Part shown: positions 8,435-17,365 of the stretch, in pieces
How the letters are laid out: every line of letters begins with the position of its first letter
How positions within the stretch are numbered: position 1 is the stretch's first letter
From: Rhodovulum imhoffii
GTDB taxonomy: Bacteria; Pseudomonadota; Alphaproteobacteria; Rhodobacterales; Rhodobacteraceae
Direction: 5' to 3'
NCBI RefSeq assembly: GCF_003046545.1
Contig: NZ_QAAA01000004.1
Location: 124,001 to 188,000, forward strand
Length of the DNA stretch: 64,000 bases
Notes under the pieces: model-generated
The model's database searches: none
What the model saw: the letters and a program-made list of their open reading frames with translations, nothing else
What the model was told of the DNA's origin: nothing
Made by a program: the position numbers and the translations under genes

Positions 8435-8864
8435 TGTCCAGCAGCGGCGTCCCATCGTAGCAGTCGATCGCGTCGATCTCCAGAACGCCGGTTTCGCCAT
8501 CCACGCCCGTCAGCATAACGGTGGACTGACTGATCGTGTTCGGACGGTTGGGGGAGCGGATCGCGAAGGTGCCCCGCGGCCCGTCCAGATGGGCCGGGGC
8601 CTGTTGCAGCAGGTCTCGGCGGGCGTCATCCATCCAGTATAGCAGGATCACCGCCCGCCCGGGCGCAAGTCCCAGAAGGGCGGGGGTGTAGGCCGGGTCC
8701 AGTTCCACCCGCGCGGGCCGCCCCGTCTCACGGGCGCGGGAGATGTTGCGCGGGCAATCCCCCGGCCCCCAAGGGGAGCGGATGCGCCCGATGAACCGCA
8801 GGGCCGGCCCCTCCGGCGGGGCGGTTTCCAGCCTCAGCTCTCCGGGGCGCAGGGGCTTGGGCAT
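8361..8864 (-). CDS. TrmO-like (YaeB/TsaA family) SAM-dependent methyltransferase
   Basis: The 167-residue protein resembles the compact TrmO fold: an N-terminal 'FIGRIRSPW' strand, RSPNRPN at the substrate/SAM motif, then [23 protein letters not shown], the family's 'LDG.PvlDIKPY.p' end. TrmO N6-methylates t6A37 in some tRNAs. Here the motif usually written SPxRPNPIG reads SPNRPNTIS, so it may be a divergent branch. The ATG overlaps the dapA stop (TAATG). Its 3' end overlaps the convergent NUDIX gene by 74 bases. Confidence 0.75.
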   Translation of the reverse strand: MPKPLRPGELRLETAPPEGPALRFIGRIRSPWGPGDCPRNISRARETGRPARVELDPAYTPALLGLAPGRAVILLYWMDDARRDLLQQAPAHLDGPRGTFAIRSPNRPNTISQSTVMLTGVDGETGVLEIDAIDCYDGTPLLDIKPWMPRIDTPPQAPGAQAHKPRR

Positions 8865-9736
8865 TACAAAAGCCCCGCATGTTCCATTGCCGCGTCGATG
8901 CGGGCCTTTGTCGCCTCGGTCACGGGGACAAGCGGGCTGCGGACGTCTTCCGTGCATTTGCCCAGCCGCGACAGCGCGTATTTTGCCCCCGCCACGCCGG
9001 GTTCGAGAAAGATGGCGATATGCAGCGGCATCAGCTTGTCCTGAATCGCAAGCGCACCGGAATAGTCCCCCGCCAGCGTGGCTTCCTGAAACCGGGCGCA
9101 CAGGCGCGGTGCCACGTTGGCCGTGACCGAGATGCACCCCCGCCCGCCATGGGCGTTGAACCCCAGCGCGGTGGCGTCTTCGCCGGACAGTTGCAGGAAA
9201 TCCGTCCCGCAGGAAATCCGCTGCCTGGGAACGCGGGACAGATCGCCGGTGGCGTCCTTCACACCGATGATGCGCGGCAGTTTCGCCAGTTCGCCCATCG
9301 TTTCGGGCGTCATGTCCACGACCGAACGACCGGGGATATTGTAGATGATGACCGGCAGCTTGCAGCAGTCGTGCACGGCGGTGAAGTGCGCAATCAGCCC
9401 GGCCTGAGTGGGCTTGTTGTAATAAGGGGTCACCACCAGTGCCGCGTCGGCGCCGGATTTCTCCGCCTGCTGGGTGAGGCGAATCACCTCGGCGGTGTTG
9501 TTGGACCCCGTCCCGGCGATCACCGGGGCGCGGCCGCCGACGGCTTTCACGACCTCCTCGACCACGGTCTCGTGCTCGGCATGGGTCAGGGTCGGGCTTT
9601 CACCGGTGGTGCCCACGGGGACGAAGCCGTGGGTGCCTTCCCCGAGGTGCCACTCGATCAGCGCCTTGAGCGTGTCGAGATCCAGGGCGCCGTGTTTGAA
9701 CGGCGTCACCAGGGCTGGAATGGACCCTCTGATCAT
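8864..9736 (-). CDS. dapA: 4-hydroxy-tetrahydrodipicolinate synthase
   Basis: The 290-residue DapA condenses pyruvate with aspartate semialdehyde for lysine and diaminopimelate synthesis. Visible active-site features are GTTGE (42-46), Y132, the carboxylate-binding R137 (PGR) and the Schiff-base lysine K160 in IIGVKDATG. Length and start ([13 protein letters not shown]) are normal. It diverges from a lytic transglycosylase gene, so a precursor of peptidoglycan and an enzyme that cuts it share one intergenic region. The TrmO-like gene follows with a 1-base overlap. Confidence 0.97.
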   Translation of the reverse strand: MIRGSIPALVTPFKHGALDLDTLKALIEWHLGEGTHGFVPVGTTGESPTLTHAEHETVVEEVVKAVGGRAPVIAGTGSNNTAEVIRLTQQAEKSGADAALVVTPYYNKPTQAGLIAHFTAVHDCCKLPVIIYNIPGRSVVDMTPETMGELAKLPRIIGVKDATGDLSRVPRQRISCGTDFLQLSGEDATALGFNAHGGRGCISVTANVAPRLCARFQEATLAGDYSGALAIQDKLMPLHIAIFLEPGVAGAKYALSRLGKCTEDVRSPLVPVTEATKARIDAAMEHAGLL

Positions 9737-9852
9737 GACACGCTCCTTTCATATGGTTCTTGTTCAGGGCGACTCGCGCCGACCACGCGCGAGGAACCTA
9801 TAGCGGCCTGCCGATGTTGCCAAGTTTGTGTATTGCCGGTCTGGACCCGGTT

Positions 9853-11784
9853 ATGAGAGTTTCTTCCATGTTCGCGCGAATTGTTGCCTGTTTCCCCATG
9901 ATGCTTGCCCTTCTCGCGGGGCCTGCCACCGCCGACCTGGCGCAGGTGATGGCCGCTGTCCGGGCGGACAAATGGGCCGAGGCCCGCACACTTGCCGGGC
10001 AAACCGGCCCCGAAGCGGAAGCCCTCGTCGAATGGCGGGCCCTGCGTGCGGGTGAGGGCGATTTTGCCGCCTGCCGGGATTTTCTGGCCCGTCATGCCGA
10101 TTGGCCCGGGCTGGACCGCATCCGCGCCGATGCGGAACAGAAGATGCCGCCGGACCTGCCCGCCGCCAGGGTTCTGGAATTCTTTGCGAATGCCCGGCCG
10201 CTGACGGGTGCGGGCGCGCTGCGCCTTGCGCAGGCCCAGGGTGCGCAGGGGCTTGAGGGCGACGCGCAGGCCGAAGCGGTTCTGGCGTGGCGCACCTTGC
10301 CGATGGGGCCGGATACGCAGGCGGATTTCCTGCGACTTTTCTCCGATCTGCTTGCCTCCCATCACATTGCCCGGCTGGATGCGATGCTCTGGCAGGGGAA
10401 GAGGGCCTCGGCCCTCAACATGCTGCCGCTGGTGCCGGAGGGGTGGCGGTCGCTGGCCCGTGCCCGCCTTGCCCTGCGCGACATGGCCCCCGGTGTCGAT
10501 GTCCTGATCGGGGCCGTGCCCCCTGAACTGGAACGCGATCCGGGGCTGGCATTCGAACGTTTCCAGTGGCGCGCCCGGAAGGGCCGCAATGACGAGGCCA
10601 TCGCGATACTCGCCATGCAAAGCGATCGGATCGATGGGTTGGGACGGGCGCAAAGCTGGGGGAACTGGCGGCGAATCTTCGCCCGGGTGGAGGCCCGCGA
10701 AGGCCGTCCGGAGCGCGCCTATGCCCTTGCCGCCCGTCATGGCCTGGTGGAGGGCTCCGACTACGCGGATCTCGAATGGCTTGCCGGGTTCATTGCCCTG
10801 CGTCTGCTCGAGGAACCCCAGACCGCTCTGGGCCATTTCGGGAATTTTGCCGCGGCAGTGGAAACGCCGATAAGTCTTGGCCGGGCGGGATATTGGCAGG
10901 GGCGGGCGCTGGAGGCTTTGGGCCGCCCCGAAGAGGCGCGTGCCGCGTATGCCCAGGGCGCCGCCCACCAGACGAGCTTTTACGGCCAGCTCGCCGCCGA
11001 GCGCGCCGGCCTGCCGATGGACCCGGCGCTGGCGGCGACCGGGCCGCTGCCAGGGGTGCCCGATCTCAAGGCGCGGCCGGTTGTGAAGACCGCGCTGGCG
11101 CTTCACGCGGCGGGGGAGCGCAACCTTGCGGAGGTTTTTTTTACCCATATCGCGGAAAACCTCCGCGCCACCGACCAGGCCGGGCTGGCCGCGCTGGCGT
11201 TATCGCTGCCTGACGAACATATCGCCCTGCGGGTGGCGAAGGTGGCGGCCGGTCAGGGTGTGGTGCTGCCGCAGGCCTATTTTCCCCTGCCCGACATCGC
11301 CGCGCCCGAGGGCGTGCCGAAGGAGCTTGTGCTGTCCATCGCGAGGCGGGAGAGCGAGTTCGATCCGGCGGTAACCAGCCCGGCGGGCGCGCGCGGGCTG
11401 ATGCAACTGATGCCCGCAACGGCACGTGACATGGCCTTGCGGCTTGGAACCGTATATCGCCCCGCGGCACTGACGCGCGATGCCGCTTATAACGCGCGCC
11501 TCGGGGGGGCATATCTGGCCTACCTTCGCGAAACCTTCGGGACAAACCCGGTGCTTACGACGATCGGCTACAATGCCGGGCCATCGCGCGTGACTGCCTG
11601 GATCGAAGGCCGGGGCGATCCGCGCGAGGCGGGCGTGGATGTCATCGACTGGATCGAGATGATTCCATTCCGCGAAACCCGCAATTACGTCATGCGTGTG
11701 ACCGAGTCGATGGCCATCTATCGCGCCCGGCTGAGTGGCAAGACCCAGCCCATGCGCCTGTCGCGGGACCTCAAGGCGCGTTAG
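9853..11784 (+). CDS. soluble lytic murein transglycosylase (Slt70-like)
   Basis: The protein of about 643 residues has an N-terminal signal peptide (MRVSSMFARIVACFPMM...GPATA), a long alpha-helical superhelical region, and a C-terminal GH23 domain. That domain carries the catalytic glutamate (ARRESEF, E500 with this start), SPAGARGLMQLMPATA, and GYNAGPSRV. It cleaves the glycan strand to 1,6-anhydro products in the periplasm. The start could also be the methionine five codons later (9868); the ATGs share one leader. Its end overlaps the convergent permease by 14 bases. Confidence 0.92.
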   Translation: MRVSSMFARIVACFPMMLALLAGPATADLAQVMAAVRADKWAEARTLAGQTGPEAEALVEWRALRAGEGDFAACRDFLARHADWPGLDRIRADAEQKMPPDLPAARVLEFFANARPLTGAGALRLAQAQGAQGLEGDAQAEAVLAWRTLPMGPDTQADFLRLFSDLLASHHIARLDAMLWQGKRASALNMLPLVPEGWRSLARARLALRDMAPGVDVLIGAVPPELERDPGLAFERFQWRARKGRNDEAIAILAMQSDRIDGLGRAQSWGNWRRIFARVEAREGRPERAYALAARHGLVEGSDYADLEWLAGFIALRLLEEPQTALGHFGNFAAAVETPISLGRAGYWQGRALEALGRPEEARAAYAQGAAHQTSFYGQLAAERAGLPMDPALAATGPLPGVPDLKARPVVKTALALHAAGERNLAEVFFTHIAENLRATDQAGLAALALSLPDEHIALRVAKVAAGQGVVLPQAYFPLPDIAAPEGVPKELVLSIARRESEFDPAVTSPAGARGLMQLMPATARDMALRLGTVYRPAALTRDAAYNARLGGAYLAYLRETFGTNPVLTTIGYNAGPSRVTAWIEGRGDPREAGVDVIDWIEMIPFRETRNYVMRVTESMAIYRARLSGKTQPMRLSRDLKAR

Positions 11785-12634
11785 GCCGGGAGCGCAGCAC
11801 TGTGAACAGTCCTGCCGCCACGATCAGCCCCGCGCCCATCGCCACGTTGAGGGCCAGGGTTTCCCCGAAGACCGTGATCCCCAGGGCGGAGGCGAACACA
11901 AGTTGCAGGTAGGCAAAGGGTTGCACGGCGCTGGCCTCCGCCACCTCGTATGCCTTGATCAGCAGGAAATGCCCGGTCGCCCCGGTGATGCACAACGCTG
12001 CCATCCAGCCCCAGTCGGGTGTGGCCATGGGCTGCCAGAAAGACAACCCCGCCGCCGTCATCACCACAGCGCCGGTCGTGCCGGTCCAGAAAAAACTGGT
12101 CAGTGCGGTGTCGCGCCTTGCGGCATAGCGGGTCAACAGCCCGTAGAGTGCGAACATGAACGCCGCCGCCAGCGGAATCAGCGCCGCGGGGTCGAACACC
12201 CGCACCCCAGGCTGGAGCAGGATCAGCACCCCGGCAAACCCCACCCCGATGGCCGTCCAGCGCCGCCAGCCGACCTTTTCGCACAGCACGGGCCCCGAAA
12301 GCGCGGCGACAAGAAGCGGATAGCAGGCGAAGACCGCGTGGCTTTCCACCAGTCCCAGCGCAACGAAGCCACTCACCATCACGCAGATCTCGCCGGCCAG
12401 CAGGAGCCCGCGAAAAATCTGCACAAAAGGCTGGGATGTTGCGGCCGCGGCCCGCACGCCCCCTGCGCGGCGGCCGGCCAGGACGATTACGAAAGCCGCG
12501 AAGAACCAGTAGCGGATCATCACCACCATCAGCACGTTGTATTCCGCCGCGAGGTGACGTGAGATCCCGTCCTGCATCGCGAAGACGAAGGTCGTGGCGA
12601 CCATCAGTGCGATCCCGAGGCGGGATGCGGTCAT
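11771..12634 (-). CDS. DMT superfamily permease (EamA/RhaT-like)
   Basis: The 287-residue protein has about ten hydrophobic segments arranged as two EamA repeats (about residues 5-140 and 145-280), as in drug/metabolite transporters of the inner membrane. The substrate cannot be read from sequence. Its ATG overlaps the mnmD stop in ATGA, which suggests translational coupling, though no functional link to tRNA modification is evident. It overlaps the convergent lytic transglycosylase gene by 14 bases. Confidence 0.88.
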   Translation of the reverse strand: MTASRLGIALMVATTFVFAMQDGISRHLAAEYNVLMVVMIRYWFFAAFVIVLAGRRAGGVRAAAATSQPFVQIFRGLLLAGEICVMVSGFVALGLVESHAVFACYPLLVAALSGPVLCEKVGWRRWTAIGVGFAGVLILLQPGVRVFDPAALIPLAAAFMFALYGLLTRYAARRDTALTSFFWTGTTGAVVMTAAGLSFWQPMATPDWGWMAALCITGATGHFLLIKAYEVAEASAVQPFAYLQLVFASALGITVFGETLALNVAMGAGLIVAAGLFTVLRSRPNAP

Positions 12635-13305
12635 TTCGGGGCCTGTGCGGCGGTCATGTGACGTTTGCGGCCGAAACCGGGCAGCCGGGTGACCTCAAAC
12701 CCTGCCCCGGCCAGTCCGCGCCGCACGGCTCCCGCCGCCGTGTATGTGGCCGCAGTCCCGCCGGGGGCGGTATGGCGGGCGACCTCGGCCATCAGGCCGG
12801 GCTCCCAGAGTTCCGGGTTTCTGGCGGGGGAGAACCCGTCCAGGAACCACGCATCCGCCCTTCCTTGCCAGTGTGGCAGGGTTTTGCGCGCGTCCCCGAT
12901 GATGATCTCCGCGCTCAGGTCGGCGGTGTCCACCCGCCGCCCGCCCGCGCGCCACGCGGACAGAAGCGGCGCGGCGGCGGCGCTGGCCTCGGGGAAGGCG
13001 GCAAGGGCACGGGCCATGTCTTCGGGCGGCATGGGATAAGCCTCGAAACTGGTGAAGCGGAGGCGACCCGGCGCCCCTGCCGTCCGCCACGCGATCAGCG
13101 CCGCCAGAAGGTTCAGCCCGGTGCCGAAGCCCAGTTCCGCAATATGAAAACCGGCGCGAAACCGCCCCGGCAGACCATTGCCGGCCAGAAACACATGCCG
13201 GGTTTCCGCCAGCCCGTCGGTCAGCGAGAAATAAGGGTCGTCGAAGCGCGCCGAAACCGGCACGCCGTTGTCCTGCCACAGGATGGGACTCTGGTGATCG
13301 TGCAT
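12631..13305 (-). CDS. mnmD: tRNA 5-methylaminomethyl-2-thiouridine methyltransferase domain protein, stand-alone MnmD
   Basis: The 224-residue protein corresponds to the N-terminal methyltransferase half of MnmC. It opens HQSPILWQDNGVPVSARFDDPYFS and has the SAM-binding IAELGFGTGLN and the conserved WFLDGFSPARNPELW motif. It would convert nm5U34 to mnm5U34 in tRNA with SAM. The matching FAD domain is encoded by the divergent gene 46 bp away (13352-14398) rather than fused. The ATG at 13305 fits homology; the upstream open frame runs into the divergent gene. Confidence 0.88.
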   Translation of the reverse strand: MHDHQSPILWQDNGVPVSARFDDPYFSLTDGLAETRHVFLAGNGLPGRFRAGFHIAELGFGTGLNLLAALIAWRTAGAPGRLRFTSFEAYPMPPEDMARALAAFPEASAAAAPLLSAWRAGGRRVDTADLSAEIIIGDARKTLPHWQGRADAWFLDGFSPARNPELWEPGLMAEVARHTAPGGTAATYTAAGAVRRGLAGAGFEVTRLPGFGRKRHMTAAQAPK

Positions 13306-13351
13306 TGGATGTCCTAGACCGTCGCGGGAAAGATGAAAGAGGGCGCGGCCA

Positions 13352-14398
13352 ATGGCAACGGTCGATATCACGGTGATGGGGGCGGGGGTGTTCGGGCTGG
13401 CGACGGCCTGGGTCTGTGTACGGCGCGGGGCCCGGGTGCGGGTGGTGGAGTGGTCCCATCCCGGCGCGGGCGCCAGCGGCACGCCGGTGGGCGCGCTGTC
13501 CCCCCATGTTCCGGAGCAGTGGAACGCCAAAAAAGCGTTCCAGTTCGACAGCCTGATCGCGGCGCACGCCTTCTGGGCCGGGGTGGAGGCCGCCTCGGGG
13601 CAGGGGACCGGCTATGCCCGGCTTGGCCGCTATCAGCCGATCGGGACAGAGGCGGCCCTTGAACGCGCGCAGGCCCGTGCCGCGCAGGCGGAAGATCTGT
13701 GGCAGGGCAAGGCGCGCTGGTCCGTGGTGCCCGCGGTCGATGGCGGGGTTTTCGTGCCGCGCTCCCCCACCGGGATGCTGGTGTTCGACACGCTGAGCGC
13801 GCGCATCGCCCCGCGTGCAGCCTGCACCGCGCTGGCCCGCGCGATTGTCGCCGAAGGTGGCGAAGTCTGCTGTGGTGCCGAAGGCCCGCAACAGGGGCGG
13901 GTGATCTGGGCCACGGGGTATCCGGGGCTGGCAATGCTGTCGGCGGAGCTGGGGGCGCAGGTGGGAAACGGTGTGAAGGGGCAGGCGGCGATCCTGGGGC
14001 ACGATGCCGGGCCGGTGCCGCAAATCCATGCCGACGGCGTTCTGATTGTCCCCCATGCGGATGGCACGGTTGCCGTCGGCTCAACTTCCGAACGGGACTT
14101 CACCGACCCTTTCGCAACCGACGAAAGGCTGGATGACGTGATTGCCCGTGCCCGTGCGGTTTGCCCGGCGCTGGCGCGGGCCCCGGTGATCGAGCGCTGG
14201 GCCGGGATCCGCCCGCGCGCCAGTTCCATCGCGCCGATGCTGGGCCCGTGGCCGGGCCGGGCCGGTCATTTCGTCGCCAATGGCGGGTTCAAGATCGGCA
14301 TCGGTCTTGCGCCGGAAGTGGCGCGGATCATGGCCGACCTCGTGCTGGACGGCCATGATGAGATTCCCGATACGTTCCGGGTGGAGGCAAACCTGTAA
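13352..14398 (+). CDS. FAD-dependent oxidoreductase, MnmC C-terminal (DAO) domain-like
   Basis: The 348-residue protein has an N-terminal FAD-binding Rossmann motif (VMGAGVFGLATAW, GxGxxG) followed by a D-amino-acid-oxidase fold and ends with GGFKIGIGLAPEVARIMADL, the second FAD contact of the DAO family. In MnmC this domain removes the carboxymethyl group from cmnm5U34. Adjacency to mnmD on the opposite strand supports that role, but a glycine/D-amino-acid oxidase activity cannot be excluded, and a D-amino-acid operon follows on the other side. It converges on dat with a 13-base gap. Confidence 0.8.
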   Translation: MATVDITVMGAGVFGLATAWVCVRRGARVRVVEWSHPGAGASGTPVGALSPHVPEQWNAKKAFQFDSLIAAHAFWAGVEAASGQGTGYARLGRYQPIGTEAALERAQARAAQAEDLWQGKARWSVVPAVDGGVFVPRSPTGMLVFDTLSARIAPRAACTALARAIVAEGGEVCCGAEGPQQGRVIWATGYPGLAMLSAELGAQVGNGVKGQAAILGHDAGPVPQIHADGVLIVPHADGTVAVGSTSERDFTDPFATDERLDDVIARARAVCPALARAPVIERWAGIRPRASSIAPMLGPWPGRAGHFVANGGFKIGIGLAPEVARIMADLVLDGHDEIPDTFRVEANL

Positions 14399-14412
14399 CC
14401 CCTTGCGGGGGT
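14398..14412. terminator. short hairpin between convergent genes
   Basis: ACCCC (14398-14402) can pair with GGGGT (14408-14412) around a 5-base loop, right between the FAD oxidoreductase stop and the dat stop. No T-tract follows on either strand, so it is at best a weak or factor-assisted termination signal. Confidence 0.25.
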
Positions 14413-15272
14413 CAGATGGCCGCCTTGCGCATTTCGGCGATATAGATTTCACGCAGGCGGCGGGCCACCGGGCCGGGGGCCCCATCGCCCAGCGTGGCCC
14501 CATCCACCGAGACCACCGGCATCACGAAGGCCGAGGCCGAGGTGGTGAAGGCTTCGTCCGCGGCCTTGGCCTCGTCGATGGTGAAGGGGCGTTCCTCGAT
14601 CTTCATCTGGGCTTCGCGCGCGAATTTCAGAACCGCGGTGCGGGTGATCCCGTGCAGGATATCGCTGGACAGGTTGCGGGTGATGATCTTGCCGTCCTTC
14701 ACGATATAGGCGTTGTTGCTGGTGCCCTCTGTGACAAAGCCGTCCTGCACCAGCCATGCGTCATCGGCGCCGGCCTTCCTGGCCATCATCTTGGCCATCG
14801 AGGGGTAAAGCAACTGCACCGTTTTGATATCGCGCCGGCCCCAGCGGATATCTTCGACCGAGATGATCCGGTTGCCCTTTTGCGCGGCTTCGGTGTCCAC
14901 CAGCTCCTTGGCCTGGGTGAACAGCACCAGGGAGGGTTTGGTGGTTTCGGGGTCGGGGAACACGAAGTCCCGGTCGCCGTCGGAACCGCGGGTGATCTGC
15001 ATATATACCATCCCCTGTTCGATGCCGTTGCGGGCGACCAGTTCGCGATGGATATCCAGCAACGCTTCCATGGACACGGGGCTTTGCATGTCCAGTTCCG
15101 TCAGGGACCGCTCCAGCCGGGCGGCATGCCCGGCGAAGTCGACCAGCTTGCCGTCCAGAATTGAGGTGACCTCATACACGCCGTCGGCAAACAGGAAGCC
15201 GCGGTCAAAGATGGAAACGGTGGCCTCTTCTTCGGGCAGGTAGTTCCCGTTCACGTAAACTGTCCGGCTCAT
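14412..15272 (-). CDS. dat: D-amino-acid aminotransferase (PLP fold type IV)
   Basis: The 286-residue protein belongs to class IV aminotransferases. It has the PLP lysine K150 (RRDIKTVQLL), E182 with the following TEGTSNN that binds the cofactor, and SIFDRGFLFADGVYEV near the N-terminus, as in D-alanine aminotransferases. It exchanges the amino group of D-amino acids with 2-oxoglutarate to give D-glutamate. It is last in a three-gene operon behind dgcA (21-bp gap) and dgcN, enzymes of D-glutamate breakdown, which favours the D-specific reading over a branched-chain (IlvE) one. Confidence 0.88.
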   Translation of the reverse strand: MSRTVYVNGNYLPEEEATVSIFDRGFLFADGVYEVTSILDGKLVDFAGHAARLERSLTELDMQSPVSMEALLDIHRELVARNGIEQGMVYMQITRGSDGDRDFVFPDPETTKPSLVLFTQAKELVDTEAAQKGNRIISVEDIRWGRRDIKTVQLLYPSMAKMMARKAGADDAWLVQDGFVTEGTSNNAYIVKDGKIITRNLSSDILHGITRTAVLKFAREAQMKIEERPFTIDEAKAADEAFTTSASAFVMPVVSVDGATLGDGAPGPVARRLREIYIAEMRKAAI

Positions 15273-15293
15273 GTCAGTTCCTTTTGTTGCGCC

Positions 15294-16259
15294 TCAGCCC
15301 CACAGCGCGGGCGTGGGCGGATGGACGCCGTCCGCGTCGAACGTCAGGGGGTTGGGTCGGTCTTCGGCCAGAAGCAGCGGTCCGTCAAGGTCCGTCACCG
15401 CCGCGCCCTGGGCCACCAGGGTCGCCGGGGCCATTGCCAGGCTGGACCCAACCATGCACCCGACCATGATGCCATAACCCTGCGCGTGGGCCTCGGCCTT
15501 CAGGGCGAGTGCCTCTGTCAGGCCCCCGGTCTTGTCCAGCTTGATGTTGATGAGGTCGTATTTGCCCTTCAGCCCCGGCAGGGTGGCGCGGTCGTGGCAG
15601 GATTCATCGGCGCAGACCGGCAGCGGGCGGGCAATCTCGGCCAGCATGCCATCCTGCGCGGCGGGCAGGGGCTGTTCGACCATTTCCACCCCCAGCCGCA
15701 CAAGATGGGGCGCAAGCTCGGAATAGACCTCCGCCGTCCACCCCTCATTCGCATCCACGATGAGACGCGCCCCGGGCGCCCCGGCGCGCACCGCCTCCAG
15801 CCGGGGCATGTCGTCGGGGGTGCCCAGCTTGATCTTCAGAAGCGGGCGGCGGGCATGTTTCGCGGCCGCCGCCCGCATCTTTTCCGGTGTGTCCAGAGAC
15901 AGGGTGAAGGCGGTGATCTCCGGCCGCGGCGGTGGCAGGCCGGCCAGTTGCCAGACGCGGGTGCCGGTTTGCTTTGCCTCCAGATCCCAGAGGGCGCAAT
16001 CCACCGCGTTGCGGGCCGCGCCGGGGGGCAGGGCCTCTTGCAGGGTCTCGCGGGTCAGCGCGGCGGGCAGAGCGTTGATCTGCGCGCTCACGCTGTCCGG
16101 GGTCTCTCCGTAGCGGGCATAGGGGACGCATTCCCCCCGTCCGGTGGCATTTCCCGCGCGGGCCCGCACAGTCAGAACGCGCGCCTCCGTGCGGGAGCCG
16201 CGCGCGATGGTGAACACCCCGGCCATGGGGAAGGTGTCGCAGGTCACTTTCAGTTCCAT
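15294..16259 (-). CDS. dgcA: N-acetyl-D-glutamate racemase / dipeptide-epimerase-like enolase superfamily enzyme
   Basis: The 321-residue protein is a muconate-lactonizing subgroup enolase-superfamily member. It carries the KxK base pair K142-x-K144 (LLKIKLGT), the metal ligands D169 (VDANEGW), E195 (EQPLP) and D218 (CADES), and the opposing lysine K240 in NIKLDKTGG. Older annotation of this group is L-Ala-D/L-Glu epimerase. Next to dgcN it matches DgcA, the racemase acting on N-acetyl-D-glutamate in D-amino-acid catabolism. A 9-base gap separates it from dgcN. Epimerase chemistry is firm; the exact substrate rests on context. Confidence 0.85.
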   Translation of the reverse strand: MELKVTCDTFPMAGVFTIARGSRTEARVLTVRARAGNATGRGECVPYARYGETPDSVSAQINALPAALTRETLQEALPPGAARNAVDCALWDLEAKQTGTRVWQLAGLPPPRPEITAFTLSLDTPEKMRAAAAKHARRPLLKIKLGTPDDMPRLEAVRAGAPGARLIVDANEGWTAEVYSELAPHLVRLGVEMVEQPLPAAQDGMLAEIARPLPVCADESCHDRATLPGLKGKYDLINIKLDKTGGLTEALALKAEAHAQGYGIMVGCMVGSSLAMAPATLVAQGAAVTDLDGPLLLAEDRPNPLTFDADGVHPPTPALWG

Positions 16260-16268
16260 GTCCGGACC

Positions 16269-17270
16269 TTACAGCGCCGCCAGGGCATCCACCAGACGTT
16301 CCGCGCCCTGTCGGAACGGGTCCACCGCGGGCAGGCCCATGCGCGCCTCGATCTCGGCGAGACAGGCAAGTGCCGCGTCCTCGGGCAGGGCGGCGGTGTT
16401 GACCGAGATGCCGACCACCTCACAGGCCGGGTTGGCCACGCGTGCCAGTGGCAGCGCGGTGTCGCGCAACTGTTCCAGCGTGGGCAGGGCATGGCCGGGC
16501 AGGCCACGCATGTGCGTCCGCGTGGGCTCGTGGCTCAGGATCAGCGCGTCGGGCTGGCCGCCATGGATCAGGGCCATCGTCACACCGGAATAGGAGACAT
16601 GAAACAGGCTGCCCTGCCCCTCGATCATGTCCCAGTGGTCCGGGTCGTTGTCGGGGGTCAGCCATTCGACCGCCCCGGCCATGAAATCGGCCACCACCGC
16701 ATCAAGCGGGATACCCTTGCCCGTAATCAGAATCCCGGTCTGCCCGGTGGCGCAGAAACTGGATTTCAGCCCGCGCGCCTTCATGACCTTGTCCATTGCC
16801 AGCGCGGTGTACATCTTGCCGACCGAGCAGTCTGTGCCCACGGCAAGGCAACGCTTGCCGCTGCGCTTTTCGCCGTTGGCGATGGGGTACTTGACCTCGG
16901 GGATGCGCACGTCGTGCAGGGCCCGGCCGCAGGCCTCGGCCACGGCGACCAGTTCGGGCTCGTCGCGCAGAAGGTTGTGAAGGCCGGAAGCCAGGTCGAA
17001 GCCCTCCTCCAGCGCGGCGACCAGCACCTTTTTCCAGAGCGGGCTGATAACCCCGCCGCGATTGGCCACGCCGATCACCAGCGTCTGCGCGCCGGCGGCT
17101 TTCGCCTCTGCCAGGGTCATGTCGGGCAGGCCCATATCGGCTTTGCAGCCTTCCATGCGGAACTGGCCGATCGCGTTGTCGGGGCGCCAGTCCCGGATGC
17201 CCTGCGCGACCTTTGCGGCCAGAGAGTCGGGGGCGTCGCCCAGAAACAGCAGATAAGGTGTTTTGATCAT
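16269..17270 (-). CDS. dgcN: DUF1611 family protein, D-glutamate N-acetyltransferase DgcN
   Basis: The 333-residue protein is of the DUF1611 family, with an N-terminal alpha/beta domain and a P-loop-like VGTDCSVGK (144-152) in the C-terminal domain. From memory, members next to DgcA are named DgcN and acetylate D-glutamate so that DgcA can racemise it; this was not checked here. It is the first gene of the dgcN-dgcA-dat operon. An AT-rich leader of about 295 bp with a palindrome and a direct repeat lies upstream (17366-17410), and mcl1 diverges on the far side. Confidence 0.82.
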   Translation of the reverse strand: MIKTPYLLFLGDAPDSLAAKVAQGIRDWRPDNAIGQFRMEGCKADMGLPDMTLAEAKAAGAQTLVIGVANRGGVISPLWKKVLVAALEEGFDLASGLHNLLRDEPELVAVAEACGRALHDVRIPEVKYPIANGEKRSGKRCLAVGTDCSVGKMYTALAMDKVMKARGLKSSFCATGQTGILITGKGIPLDAVVADFMAGAVEWLTPDNDPDHWDMIEGQGSLFHVSYSGVTMALIHGGQPDALILSHEPTRTHMRGLPGHALPTLEQLRDTALPLARVANPACEVVGISVNTAALPEDAALACLAEIEARMGLPAVDPFRQGAERLVDALAAL

Positions 17271-17365
17271 CGCGGTCGTTCCGTGGTTTGATCCGTGGTT
17301 TGAGGCTTCGAGACCCTAGCATTCCCGCCGGGAATGAATTCTCAAACTGCGGCGTAAAATATGAT

